64,000 bases of DNA, from the NCBI RefSeq assembly GCF_002892835.1, contig NZ_PJMB01000007.1, forward strand, positions 124,001-188,000, written 5' to 3'. Shown in pieces: positions 39,295 to 46,946 of the stretch (position 1 is the stretch's first letter; each line of letters begins with the position of its first letter). Below the pieces are notes generated by a model that was not told the DNA's origin, did no database searches, and worked only from the letters and a program-made list of their open reading frames with translations. The position numbers and the translations under genes were made by a program. The DNA is from Arthrobacter sp. AFG7.2. Lineage in GTDB: Bacteria > Actinomycetota > Actinomycetes > Actinomycetales > Micrococcaceae.

Positions 39295-40283
39295 GCAGCT
39301 CTCCTGGCTCGGATTCGTTCCGCCGCACGCAGTCTTGCAGAGGCAGCGCGCGGGTTTTCAGCGATTTCGACGGCGGTGGGCACCTCGGTGCCTTTGGTCA
39401 GGGTTTTCAGTTCGGCCTTATGCTCTTCCAGCTCCACCGGGAAACCCAGCGGAGCCGAGGATTTGGAACGTGCCTGCAGGACGCTCTTGACGATCTTGTC
39501 TTCGAGGGAGTGGTAGGACATGACGACTATCCGGCCTCCCATGGCCAGGGAGTCGACGGCGGCAGGAACGGCGCGTTCCAGGACGTCGAGTTCCTCGTTG
39601 ACCTCGATCCGCAGCGCCTGGAACGTTCGCTTGGCGGGATGCCCTCCCGACTTCGCGGCCGAGGCCGGAACCACGGAGCGGATCTGTTCCACGAGTTCTC
39701 CGGTGGTAGTGAAGGGCTTGGCGGCACGGGCGGCGACAATCCTGTTGGCGATCCGTCCGGCGAACTTCTCCTCGCCCCACTTCCGGATGATCCTGACGAG
39801 TTCCTCTTCGCTGTAGTTGTTCACGACGTCTGCCGCGGTCTGGCCGCGGCTGGTGTCCATCCGCATATCCAGCGGGGCATCAAAGGAGTAGGCGAAGCCG
39901 CGTTCGCGTTCGTCGAGCTGAAGCGAGGAAACACCGAGGTCCATCAGGATGCCGTGCACCTCGGAAACGCCGAGGTCTGCCAGGACATCTTCGATGTCGT
40001 CGTACACAGCGTGCACCAGGTCAGTGCGGGCCGAGAATGGAGCGAGCCGTTCGCCGGCCAGGGCAAGTGCTTCTTCATCCCGGTCGATACCAATGAGGTG
40101 CAGGTCCGGAAAACGATGCAGCATGGCTTCGGAGTGGCCGCCCATGCCCAGGGTGGCGTCGACGGCTACCGGGGTTTCACCGCGAAGCCTTGCCGCGTCG
40201 AATCCGGGGGCCAACAAATTGATGCACCGGTCCCGAAGGACCGGCACATGGCGTTGGGACGTTGGCTTCGGGTGTTCGTTCAT
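39291..40283 (-). CDS. rsmH: 16S rRNA m4C1402 methyltransferase RsmH (MraW)
   Basis: SAM-dependent N4-methylation of C1402 in the ribosomal P site. About 330 aa from ATG 40283 ([20 protein letters not shown]), chosen because the family begins with the HVPVL segment here; the frame is open upstream but without homology. Motifs: [15 protein letters not shown] (SAM binding), [50 protein letters not shown] and [11 protein letters not shown]. It overlaps the FtsL-like gene by 4 nt. A weak 8-bp hairpin (40362-40386) lies in the 163-bp gap to mraZ. Confidence 0.97.
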   Translation of the reverse strand: MNEHPKPTSQRHVPVLRDRCINLLAPGFDAARLRGETPVAVDATLGMGGHSEAMLHRFPDLHLIGIDRDEEALALAGERLAPFSARTDLVHAVYDDIEDVLADLGVSEVHGILMDLGVSSLQLDERERGFAYSFDAPLDMRMDTSRGQTAADVVNNYSEEELVRIIRKWGEEKFAGRIANRIVAARAAKPFTTTGELVEQIRSVVPASAAKSGGHPAKRTFQALRIEVNEELDVLERAVPAAVDSLAMGGRIVVMSYHSLEDKIVKSVLQARSKSSAPLGFPVELEEHKAELKTLTKGTEVPTAVEIAENPRAASARLRAAERIRARRAA

Positions 40284-40446
40284 GCCTCGTCCTCTCTCGC
40301 CGTCGGTGTAACTCCTGATGCTTCTGGGGCCAGATCCCCATCCGCGCCTATCGTCCGCCGGCCTGGCTCCGGGGAAGTGAGCCAGGATGGCCAACCGATG
40401 GGCGGCTGGAGATCTCATCCAAGAAGCTGCCTGCTGTCCTTTCCGG

Positions 40447-40875
40447 TCACAGAATGCCCGGAATGGGGTCATCAGTCTCAGAGAAGGCTGTTTCCTTCTC
40501 TGCGAGGTATTCAGTCCAGGCCTGGGCGTCCCAGATCTCGGCGCGGGAGCCGGCGCCGATCACGGCAAGTTCCCTGCCAAGGCCTGCATACTCCCGGAGC
40601 GCCGGCGGAATTGTCACGCGCCCCTGCTTGTCAGGTACCTCGTCGGAGGCTCCAGAGAGAAAGACGCGGATGTAATCCCTCGCCTGCTTGGAGGAAATGG
40701 GTGCTTCCCGCATTTGCTCGTGGACCCGTGCAAATTCCTTCTCGCTGAAGACGTAGATGCAACGTTCCTGGCCCCTTGTGAGCACCAGCCCGCTGGCAAG
40801 TTCCTCGCGGAACTTCGCGGGGAGGATAATCCGCCCCTTTTCATCCAGACGCGGCGAATGTGTGCCCAGAAACAC
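40447..40875 (-). CDS. mraZ: MraZ, regulator of the division and wall cluster
   Basis: DNA-binding protein with two SpoVT/AbrB-like domains, 142 aa, that represses the dcw cluster in bacteria studied. Domain 1: [20 protein letters not shown]; domain 2: [20 protein letters not shown]. The start is GTG 40875, preceded by a weak GGCGG-type ribosome-binding site. First gene of the cluster. Three 10-bp direct repeats overlap its promoter (40941-40972), which fits autorepression. Confidence 0.97.
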   Translation of the reverse strand: MFLGTHSPRLDEKGRIILPAKFREELASGLVLTRGQERCIYVFSEKEFARVHEQMREAPISSKQARDYIRVFLSGASDEVPDKQGRVTIPPALREYAGLGRELAVIGAGSRAEIWDAQAWTEYLAEKETAFSETDDPIPGIL

Positions 40876-40940
40876 TGGCCCACCGCCTGTCCGATGTCAG
40901 GAACTGCACATCCCCTGTGTTGCAACTACCCTCTTATGTC

Positions 40941-40972
40941 CTCCACATTACTCCACTTTCCCCCACAGTCAA
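40941..40972 (-). promoter_or_regulatory. mraZ promoter overlapped by three MraZ-type repeats
   Basis: The 395-bp region 40876-41270 has no gene. On the minus strand a -35 TTGACT (40967-40972) and -10 TAATGT (40945-40950) are 16 bp apart. Three direct repeats with a strict 10-bp period (plus-strand units CTCCACATTA, CTCCACTTTC, CCCCACAGTC at 40941-40970; GTGGRG read on the minus strand) fill the spacer. Known MraZ operators are GTGG/TGGG-containing repeats spaced by one helix turn. Confidence 0.75.
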
Positions 40973-41180
40973 CGCAAACCGGACCCTCCGGCAGCCCCTT
41001 CGTGGGAAAGGAGGGCTGAAACGGCGCGGAATACCGCGGGATGGTGGAAAGTGGAGGGGTTTCGGCCTGGACGGGCGGCAGCCCTCCCGGTGCGGGTCAG
41101 CGGGGATATGCCAACCTCAGGCAGGTCCTGCAATGCGGCTGTCCGCACCGTTTGTTCCTGGCAAGGAGAGGATCAAATGC

Positions 41181-41209
41181 GAAAAGACCGGCCATTGGCC
41201 GGTCTTTTC
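41181..41209 (-). terminator. Terminator after the DUF3040 gene
   Basis: Perfect 13-bp arms (41181-41193 and 41197-41209) with a 3-nt loop and a TTTTC end in both directions. A second hairpin (41215-41222 with 41226-41233) stands beside it. Confidence 0.85.
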
Positions 41210-41270
41210 GTGCACTCCCCCGTCACGGGGGAGGAAAGTGGAGTGGCCGCCGAACTGACAGCCGGGAGCT

Positions 41271-41648
41271 CTACGGCTCTCCCCTGCGCCTTTCGTCCCA
41301 CCGCTCCTCAAGGCTGCTCATGAAGGAGCTTCTTTGCTTGCCGGGCTTTCGGCCGCCTGCCTTGGATCCCGGCTTTGCAGCGCCCGAACTGCTGCGCATG
41401 GTGGCGAAGTAAACACCGCCGCCCATCACCACAAAGCCCAGTACGCCAACGAAGATGTTCTGCAAAGTGACGCCCACGAGCAACAGGAAGACGCCTGCCA
41501 GGGCGCACAGGACGCCGATCACCACGTGCCTCGTGGACCACGATCGCCCCGGGTCTGACCCCATGGAATGTGCGAACTTCGGGTCGTCCTCGTGAAGCTG
41601 CTTCTCCAGCTGCTCCAGCAGCTTCTGTTCGTGCTCCGACAGCGGCAT
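41271..41648 (-). CDS. DUF3040 membrane protein
   Basis: 125-aa actinobacterial DUF3040 protein. It begins MPLSEHEQKLLEQLEKQLHE, the hallmark N-terminus, followed by two membrane helices (HVVIGVLCALAGVFLLLVGV and NIFVGVLGFVVMGGGVYFAT) and a basic tail. ATG 41648 has an AGGAGG-type ribosome-binding site (AAAAGGAGGTCGTG), so I do not use the longer open frame. Function unknown; a gene of this kind sits upstream of mraZ in many Actinobacteria. Confidence 0.9.
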   Translation of the reverse strand: MPLSEHEQKLLEQLEKQLHEDDPKFAHSMGSDPGRSWSTRHVVIGVLCALAGVFLLLVGVTLQNIFVGVLGFVVMGGGVYFATMRSSSGAAKPGSKAGGRKPGKQRSSFMSSLEERWDERRRGEP

Positions 41649-41831
41649 CACGACCTCCTTTTGTAGGCCAACGTCCGGGCTGATCCCAGCCACTACTTCT
41701 GCACCGTTAACGGCTGCTATGCCTAAGTGGTTCCCGCTCTGCCGGCAAGGGCAAAAAGTCGGTAACCAGGCATGCCGTCGCAGGAGCGGGAGCATGTCCA
41801 AGAGGGTCCGGCAGTAAGTCCATCCACTCAA

Positions 41832-41857
41832 AAACTATGTATGTCTAAGGATAGTTT
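41832..41857. repeat. AT-rich inverted repeat in the dinB/DUF3040 gap
   Basis: The 276-bp gap 41649-41924 has no gene. It holds AAACTAT (41832-41838) and ATAGTTT (41851-41857) around a 12-nt centre, an AT-rich patch in a GC-rich region. Read on the minus strand it ends in ATAGTTTTTG, so it may be the dinB terminator or a promoter element. Confidence 0.4.
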
Positions 41858-41924
41858 GTTGAGGGCTGTTCTGAAAGACGGCAATGACTTTCCGGGGCAC
41901 CCTCTGCGTGCCTCCCGGAATCCT

Positions 41925-43151
41925 TCAGCCGGGTTCGTTTCCGGGTTCCATCAGGCGGGCCGGCAGCACGGATTTACTGCCGAATTTGCGGGTCACTTCA
42001 TCCAGCGCCTGCTCAGCAGCACGCCAGTTCTCGTCCCGGCGGTCGATGCTCAGCTGCAGCGACGTCCGGGCGGTGTCTTCAAGCTGTTCAGCCCGTACCC
42101 CCACGAGCCGCACCGTCATCGCCCTCTCCCCCAGGGATTCCAGCAGCTGCAGCGCCACCGCATAGATCAACTGGGCGCTGTCCACGGGGGTCTGGACCGT
42201 CCGGCTGCGCGTGATGGTCGAGAAATCGGCGAACCGCAGCTTCAGAGCGATGGTCCGGGCCACCATGCCCGAACTTCGCAGCCGCAAAGCGGTCCGGTGG
42301 GAGAGCCGGAGGAGTTCCCGGTGGAGCAGGGCGTCATCACCGGTATCGACGGCGAACGTCTCCTCGGCGCCGATGCTCTTCTCCAGCCTGACCGGAGTCA
42401 CCACGCGATGGTCTATCCCCCAGGAGAGCTGGTGGACATGTACTCCGGTGGCGCCAAGCATTCTCTTGAGGGTGGAAACAGGCGTGGCTGCCACGTCCGC
42501 AACCGTCCTGATGCCCATTCTCGCGAGAACGTCCGACGTCTTGGCCCCAACGCCCCACAGCGCGCCGACCGGCAGGCTGTGGAGGTACGGCACAGTGTCG
42601 TCGGGGCCGATCAGGAGGAGCCCGTCCGGCTTGCAGCGGGTTGAGGCAATCTTCGCCACGAACTTTGTCTCCGCGATCCCCACTGATGCAGTGATGCCCA
42701 GTTCCGAAGCGACCTTGCGCCGGATCATTTCCCCGATGCCCCGGGGTGGTCCAAGCCTGCGTATGGCGCCGGTGACGTCGAGGAACGCCTCATCGACGCT
42801 GAGTGGTTCCACAAGCTCGGTGACTGACTCAAAAATGGCCATCAACCTGGCGGATACCTCGTAGTACACCGTGTGGCGCGGTTCGATAATGACTGCCTGG
42901 GGACACATTCGCACCGCCACTGCCATCGGCATGGCGGATTTCACGCCGAACGCCCTGGCTTCGTAGGAGGCGGAGAGGACCACGGAACGCTCCGCGGGAA
43001 AGCCGACGATGACGGGCTTGCCGCGAAGCTCAGGACGGGTCCGCAGCTCCACGGAAACGTAGAAGGCATCCATATCCACGTGCATGATGCACGTGCGCCG
43101 GCGTGCCGGAGGCCCCGCTCCGGGCGGCTGGTTCTTACCTTCGGGCACCAC
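41925..43151 (-). CDS. dinB: DNA polymerase IV (Y-family)
   Basis: Translesion DNA polymerase, 408 aa. Catalytic residues: IMHVDMDAFYVSVELR at the N-terminus (first Asp) and PLSVDEAFLDVTGA (Asp-Glu pair) around residue 115-120. The helix-hairpin-helix part has LHSLPVGALWGVGAKTSDVL. I see no clear beta-clamp motif at the C-terminus. The start codon is GTG or ATG near 43151; no LexA box was found in the short divergent region upstream. Confidence 0.94.
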   Translation of the reverse strand: MVPEGKNQPPGAGPPARRRTCIMHVDMDAFYVSVELRTRPELRGKPVIVGFPAERSVVLSASYEARAFGVKSAMPMAVAVRMCPQAVIIEPRHTVYYEVSARLMAIFESVTELVEPLSVDEAFLDVTGAIRRLGPPRGIGEMIRRKVASELGITASVGIAETKFVAKIASTRCKPDGLLLIGPDDTVPYLHSLPVGALWGVGAKTSDVLARMGIRTVADVAATPVSTLKRMLGATGVHVHQLSWGIDHRVVTPVRLEKSIGAEETFAVDTGDDALLHRELLRLSHRTALRLRSSGMVARTIALKLRFADFSTITRSRTVQTPVDSAQLIYAVALQLLESLGERAMTVRLVGVRAEQLEDTARTSLQLSIDRRDENWRAAEQALDEVTRKFGSKSVLPARLMEPGNEPG

Positions 43152-43225
43152 GGCTGCAATCCTATCGTTTTGTACTGACTAAACTGGAGGCTGAATCCGG
43201 CATCAACACCAGGAGGAAAGTCCCT

Positions 43226-43753
43226 GTGACGGTTTTTGGAAACCTTAGGCCGGCAGGCGTGGCAGCTCTCGCTGCCGGCGCAGCCTTGGCCCTTGCTGCC
43301 TGCAGTCCATCTCCGTCAGCGACCCCGGATCCTTCCACCCCGGCCTCCGCTCCTGCAACTGCGGCGACAAGCCTTACCGCGTCCCCCAGCCCTTCCGCTT
43401 CACCCAACACGTCCGCCACTGTGGGCGCGCTGGTGGAAGGCTTTCCCCAGCAGCTGCTTCCCCTCATGCCGGGAGCCACCGTGGTCTCGAGCAGCTTCGA
43501 CAAGGCTTCGGCTCCCGCCACTGCCGCCCTGGTGGGCACCGTGGCTGCCCCAACTGCTGCGGTCCTCGATTTTTACACCAAGGCGCTCGAGGGCCAGGGC
43601 TTCAAGGCCGTCCCGGGCGAGGCTGTCGGTGCAGTGGCTTCCAAGGACTTCGTCCGGGGCGACAACGAGACCGTGAACCTCTCGCTGGTTGAAGCAGCGG
43701 GCGTTGCCACGTTTACTATCGGCGCCAACGTGCCAGCTGAGTCCGCCAAGTGA
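43226..43753 (+). CDS. Predicted lipoprotein, Ser/Pro/Ala-rich
   Basis: 175 aa from GTG 43226, which has a perfect AGGAGGAAAG ribosome-binding site. The N-terminal signal ends in the lipobox LALAAC with Cys26, so LspA should process it. A linker of about 40 residues is almost only Ser, Pro, Ala and Thr. The globular part starts at about residue 65 (VGALVEGFPQQLLPLMPGA). Family not recognised. The stop overlaps the start of the polyprenyl synthetase gene by 4 nt, so it is coupled to isoprenoid synthesis. An open frame upstream of the chosen start has no support. Confidence 0.8.
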   Translation: MTVFGNLRPAGVAALAAGAALALAACSPSPSATPDPSTPASAPATAATSLTASPSPSASPNTSATVGALVEGFPQQLLPLMPGATVVSSSFDKASAPATAALVGTVAAPTAAVLDFYTKALEGQGFKAVPGEAVGAVASKDFVRGDNETVNLSLVEAAGVATFTIGANVPAESAK

Positions 43754-44844
43754 CGGCGGCCGAGCAGCTAAGGCACGAACAGGCGGATTTCGTAGCGGCG
43801 GTGGCCGGCGAACTGACGGGATTTCTGTCCTCACGCCAGGTTCTCATGTCCACCATCTCGCCGGACATCGAGCCCATCATGGGTTCAATCTCCAATCTGG
43901 TGACCGGCGGTAAGCGGCTCAGGGCGTTGATGTGCTACTGGGGCTGGCGGGGTGCCGGCGGAGAGCCTGCAGCCCGGCAGGCGGTTGCGGCAGGAGCAGC
44001 CCTGGAGCTGTTCCAGGCGGCTGCCTTAATCCACGACGACATCATCGACCGTTCCGACACCAGGCGGGGCGGACCAAGCGTCCACCGCCGCTTCAGCGAC
44101 CTTCACGGGGCCCAGGGCTGGGCGCTGGACAGCGAACGCTTCGGCCAGGCGGCCGCCATTTTGGCTGGCGACCTTTGCCTCTCCTTCAGTGAGGAAGCCT
44201 TTACGGACATCGGCGAACGGGCAGCAGCGGGAAGCAGGGCCAGGCTGATTTTCAACCTCATGAGGTCAGAAGTAATGGCAGGACAGTACCTGGACATCCT
44301 GGAAGAAGTTGCAGGGCCCGCCAGGGACCGTGCCGGCGCTGTTTCGCGTGCGCAGTCCATCATCCGCTTCAAGTCTGCCAAATACTCCACCGAGCATCCC
44401 CTGGCTCTGGGCGGCGCCCTGGCAGGCGCATCGGATGAGCTGCTGCGCGGCTATTCGTCCTTCGCACTGCCCCTTGGAGAAGCGTTCCAGCTTCGCGATG
44501 ACGTACTGGGCGTGTTCGGCGATCCGCTGACGACAGGAAAACCCGCCGGGGACGACCTCCGGGAAGGCAAACGCACCGTGCTGGTTGCCTTGGCCATAGA
44601 CCAGGCCTCGGCGGCCGAGGCGGCGTACATTGACGCCCGCCTCGGCAGCCCGGACCTCTCTGACGAAGACATTGCGGAGCTCCGGCGGATCATTGAGGAA
44701 TCAGGAGCGCTGGCCGCCACTGAGGTCCTCATCAGCGAATTCGGCGCTGCTGCATTCGACGCCCTCGAGGACCTTCCCTTGGCCGAACTGCCCAAAACCG
44801 CCCTGCGGAGGCTGGCCGAAGCGGCTGTCAGCAGGGCGTCCTAG
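43750..44844 (+). CDS. Polyprenyl diphosphate synthase (trans-isoprenyl transferase)
   Basis: Chain-elongating E-type prenyltransferase, 364 aa. First aspartate-rich motif DDIID at residues 96-100 (LIHDDIIDRSDTRRGGPSVH); second at 250-251 (LRDDVLGVFGDP) followed by GKPAGDDLREGKRT. GTG 43750 overlaps the lipoprotein stop by 4 nt. The bulky residues before the first motif (LFQAAAL) suggest a short to medium chain product such as GGPP, but length cannot be fixed from sequence. It corresponds to the idsA2 position (Rv2173) in M. tuberculosis as I recall it. Confidence 0.92.
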   Translation: MTAAEQLRHEQADFVAAVAGELTGFLSSRQVLMSTISPDIEPIMGSISNLVTGGKRLRALMCYWGWRGAGGEPAARQAVAAGAALELFQAAALIHDDIIDRSDTRRGGPSVHRRFSDLHGAQGWALDSERFGQAAAILAGDLCLSFSEEAFTDIGERAAAGSRARLIFNLMRSEVMAGQYLDILEEVAGPARDRAGAVSRAQSIIRFKSAKYSTEHPLALGGALAGASDELLRGYSSFALPLGEAFQLRDDVLGVFGDPLTTGKPAGDDLREGKRTVLVALAIDQASAAEAAYIDARLGSPDLSDEDIAELRRIIEESGALAATEVLISEFGAAAFDALEDLPLAELPKTALRRLAEAAVSRAS

Positions 44845-44886
44845 GGTCGCTGTACCCCAGACCAGCGGAATTGCCGCGGGACGGAA

Positions 44887-45240
44887 TTACCAGGCGAGGG
44901 TCTGGGCCCTGCGCCTGATCTCGGTTTTGCGGCCTTCACGCAGTGCGTCGATGGGGCGGCCGCGCAGCGACTCGTCGGGAGTAAAGAGCCAAACGATCAG
45001 GTCCTCGTCCGAGTAGCCGGCGTCGGACAGGACAACAATGGTCCCCTTGAGGCTGTCCACCACCTGGCCGTCCTGAATGAATTCGGCAGGCACTGACCTG
45101 ATTCTGCGTTCACCCACCCGCAGCGCCGCCAAGGCACGTTCATCAAGCAGGCTGTGGACCTTTGTGATGGAAACATCCAATAAACGTGCGACGTCGGGCA
45201 GTGGCAGCCACTCGCCCACAAGGTTTTCTACATTACTCAC
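44887..45240 (-). CDS. Rv2175c-like DNA-binding protein
   Basis: 117-aa protein with an N-terminal winged helix/helix-turn-helix (EWLPLPDVARLLDVSITKVH, residues about 10-30) and a C-terminal domain ending in LREGRKTEIRRRAQTLAW. The M. tuberculosis homologue Rv2175c binds DNA and is a substrate of the kinase PknL. A Ser/Thr kinase lies 1.7 kb away here. Targets are unknown. It is divergent from the LysM gene across a 242-bp region. Confidence 0.88.
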   Translation of the reverse strand: MSNVENLVGEWLPLPDVARLLDVSITKVHSLLDERALAALRVGERRIRSVPAEFIQDGQVVDSLKGTIVVLSDAGYSDEDLIVWLFTPDESLRGRPIDALREGRKTEIRRRAQTLAW

Positions 45241-45383
45241 GGATCAAGGTTCCCACGCTGTGCGCCCTGGCGCCTAGTCGATGCTGTCAGGCACACCGGC
45301 TGACCTGCGGACACTCCGGAATTTCTTCCTTGCGGGCATTCCCGGATTTCTTGTGCTAATCCCAAATCCGTGAGAGATTCTCT

Positions 45384-45411
45384 TTGACCACATTTGTAAC
45401 ATTATTAACAT
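45384..45411 (+). promoter_or_regulatory. Predicted promoter of the LysM gene
   Basis: TTGACC (45384-45389) and TAACAT (45406-45411) with a 16-bp spacer stand about 70 bp before the ATG at 45483, inside an AT-rich patch. I see no riboswitch-like fold in 45241-45482. Confidence 0.5.
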
Positions 45412-45482
45412 GAGCAACAGTAGTATCAGAATTAACAGCGGCATTTCCGCCCGCGCCCGCAGTTGAGAAGAGGATTCTTTCC

Positions 45483-46844
45483 ATGACGATGTCCCGCTCG
45501 CACAAGCAGCCCAACAAGACGAGCCTGCCCATGCTCGCCGCTACAACGGCAGCGCTGCCAGCGGTCGTATTGTCATCCTTGGCACTTGCCCAGCCCGCCG
45601 CCGCTGAGCAGCCCGTCCGTGCCATCCCGGGCACGCTTGTCGCTGCCATGAAAGCCCAGGCAGCAGCGGCATCAGCCGGTACCGTCATTCCCGCGTCATC
45701 GGTATCCACTGCCATCCCCACAGCTTTCAAGCCGGCACAGCCCGCGGCGCCTGCCGAATACACCGTTTCCCGCGGCGACACCGTCAGTGCCATTGCGGGC
45801 AAATTCGGACTCAGCACAGCGGAAGTACTGAAGCTGAACAACCTGCAGCCGCACACGATCATTTATCCCGGACAGAAGCTGAAGCTTTCAGGTTCGGCTG
45901 CGGCCCCCGCAGCACCCTCCGCCGCCCCGGCTGCGCCCGCCGCTCCAGCGGGAGCCACCTACACGGTAAAGCCCGGTGACACCCTCGGCGCCATTGCAGC
46001 CCGGCACAACGTGGCTCTGGCCGACGTATTCGCGTGGAACAACCTCGGCATGCGCTCCATCATCCACCCGGGGCAGAAGATCAAGGTGGGCGCCGGAGGA
46101 GCTGCCCCGGCCCCCGCCCCGGCCCCCCTCGCCTCAACATCCGCACCGGCTGCCCCCGCGCCGGCTTCCGGCTCGTACACAGTCAAAGCCGGAGACACAC
46201 TGTCCGCAATAGCCACCCGGCACGGGGTCAAGCTTTCCGAACTGCTGTCCGCCAACCGCCTGTCCATGTCCAGCATCATCTACCCCGGCAACAAGCTGGC
46301 CATCCCCGGGCCCGGCGGGCAGCCTGCAGCCCCGCAGCCGGCTGCCTCGGTGGCTCCGCTGGTCCCAAGCTCATTCCTGGGATTCAGCTACCCCGCCGCT
46401 GTTGTCAGCTCTGCCAACGAGAACAAGGCCCTGCTCAACGCTTCCCCCGTTCCCTCCCGGGCCGAGATGCGGAATATAGTGGCAGATGCTGCGCGCAGGA
46501 TGGGTGTGGAGCCCTCCCTCGCCCTCGCGTTTGCGCACCAGGAATCCGGGTTCGACCAGCGGGCAGTCTCTCCGGCGAATGCCATCGGGACCATGCAGGT
46601 CATCCCCAGCTCCGGCCAGTGGGCCTCGGACCTGGTGGGGCGCAAGCTGAACCTGCTGGATCCGTACGACAATGCCACGGCCGGCGTGGCTATCATCCGC
46701 CAGCTGCTGGCAACCAGCAAGGACAGGGACACGGCGATCGCGGGCTACTACCAGGGCCAGTACTCCGTCAGTAAGTACGGCATGTACAACGACACCAAGG
46801 CCTACGTCGCCGCCATCAAGGCGCACCAGAAGAACTTCGGCTGA
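45483..46844 (+). CDS. Secreted LysM protein with lytic transglycosylase domain
   Basis: Cell-wall enzyme of 453 aa. A signal peptide covers about residues 1-41 (ends LALAQPAAA). Three LysM domains bind peptidoglycan: EYTVSRGDTVSAIAGKFGLS (about 93), TYTVKPGDTLGAIAARHNVA (about 160) and SYTVKAGDTLSAIATRHGVK (about 230), separated by Ala/Pro linkers. The C-terminal SLT-type domain has AHQESGFDQRAVSPANAIGT with the presumed catalytic Glu354, then the GYYQGQYSV segment. ATG 45483 follows AGAGGATTC. Confidence 0.93.
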   Translation: MTMSRSHKQPNKTSLPMLAATTAALPAVVLSSLALAQPAAAEQPVRAIPGTLVAAMKAQAAAASAGTVIPASSVSTAIPTAFKPAQPAAPAEYTVSRGDTVSAIAGKFGLSTAEVLKLNNLQPHTIIYPGQKLKLSGSAAAPAAPSAAPAAPAAPAGATYTVKPGDTLGAIAARHNVALADVFAWNNLGMRSIIHPGQKIKVGAGGAAPAPAPAPLASTSAPAAPAPASGSYTVKAGDTLSAIATRHGVKLSELLSANRLSMSSIIYPGNKLAIPGPGGQPAAPQPAASVAPLVPSSFLGFSYPAAVVSSANENKALLNASPVPSRAEMRNIVADAARRMGVEPSLALAFAHQESGFDQRAVSPANAIGTMQVIPSSGQWASDLVGRKLNLLDPYDNATAGVAIIRQLLATSKDRDTAIAGYYQGQYSVSKYGMYNDTKAYVAAIKAHQKNFG

Positions 46845-46889
46845 GCTTCTGCCGCCCGCCTGCGCACCATGGGCGGAAAGAAAAGTGAC

Positions 46890-46922
46890 ACGGGTCCGGA
46901 CCAGCAAGGTTCGGGCCCGTTT
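46890..46922 (+). terminator. Terminator after the LysM gene
   Basis: Hairpin with arms ACGGGTCCGGA and TTCGGGCCCGT (one G-T pair) between 46890 and 46920, followed by TTTCGTT. Confidence 0.75.
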
Positions 46923-46946
46923 CGTTGCGGGGCTTAGGATCGAAGG

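Noticed and set aside
40941..40970. Three 10-bp direct repeats as a CRISPR-like array
   Set aside because: The repeats are contiguous, only 10 bp long and without spacers. They match an operator.
43152..43225. LexA/SOS box upstream of dinB
   Set aside because: I searched for GAAC-N4-GTTC and TCGAAC-type palindromes in this short region and found none.
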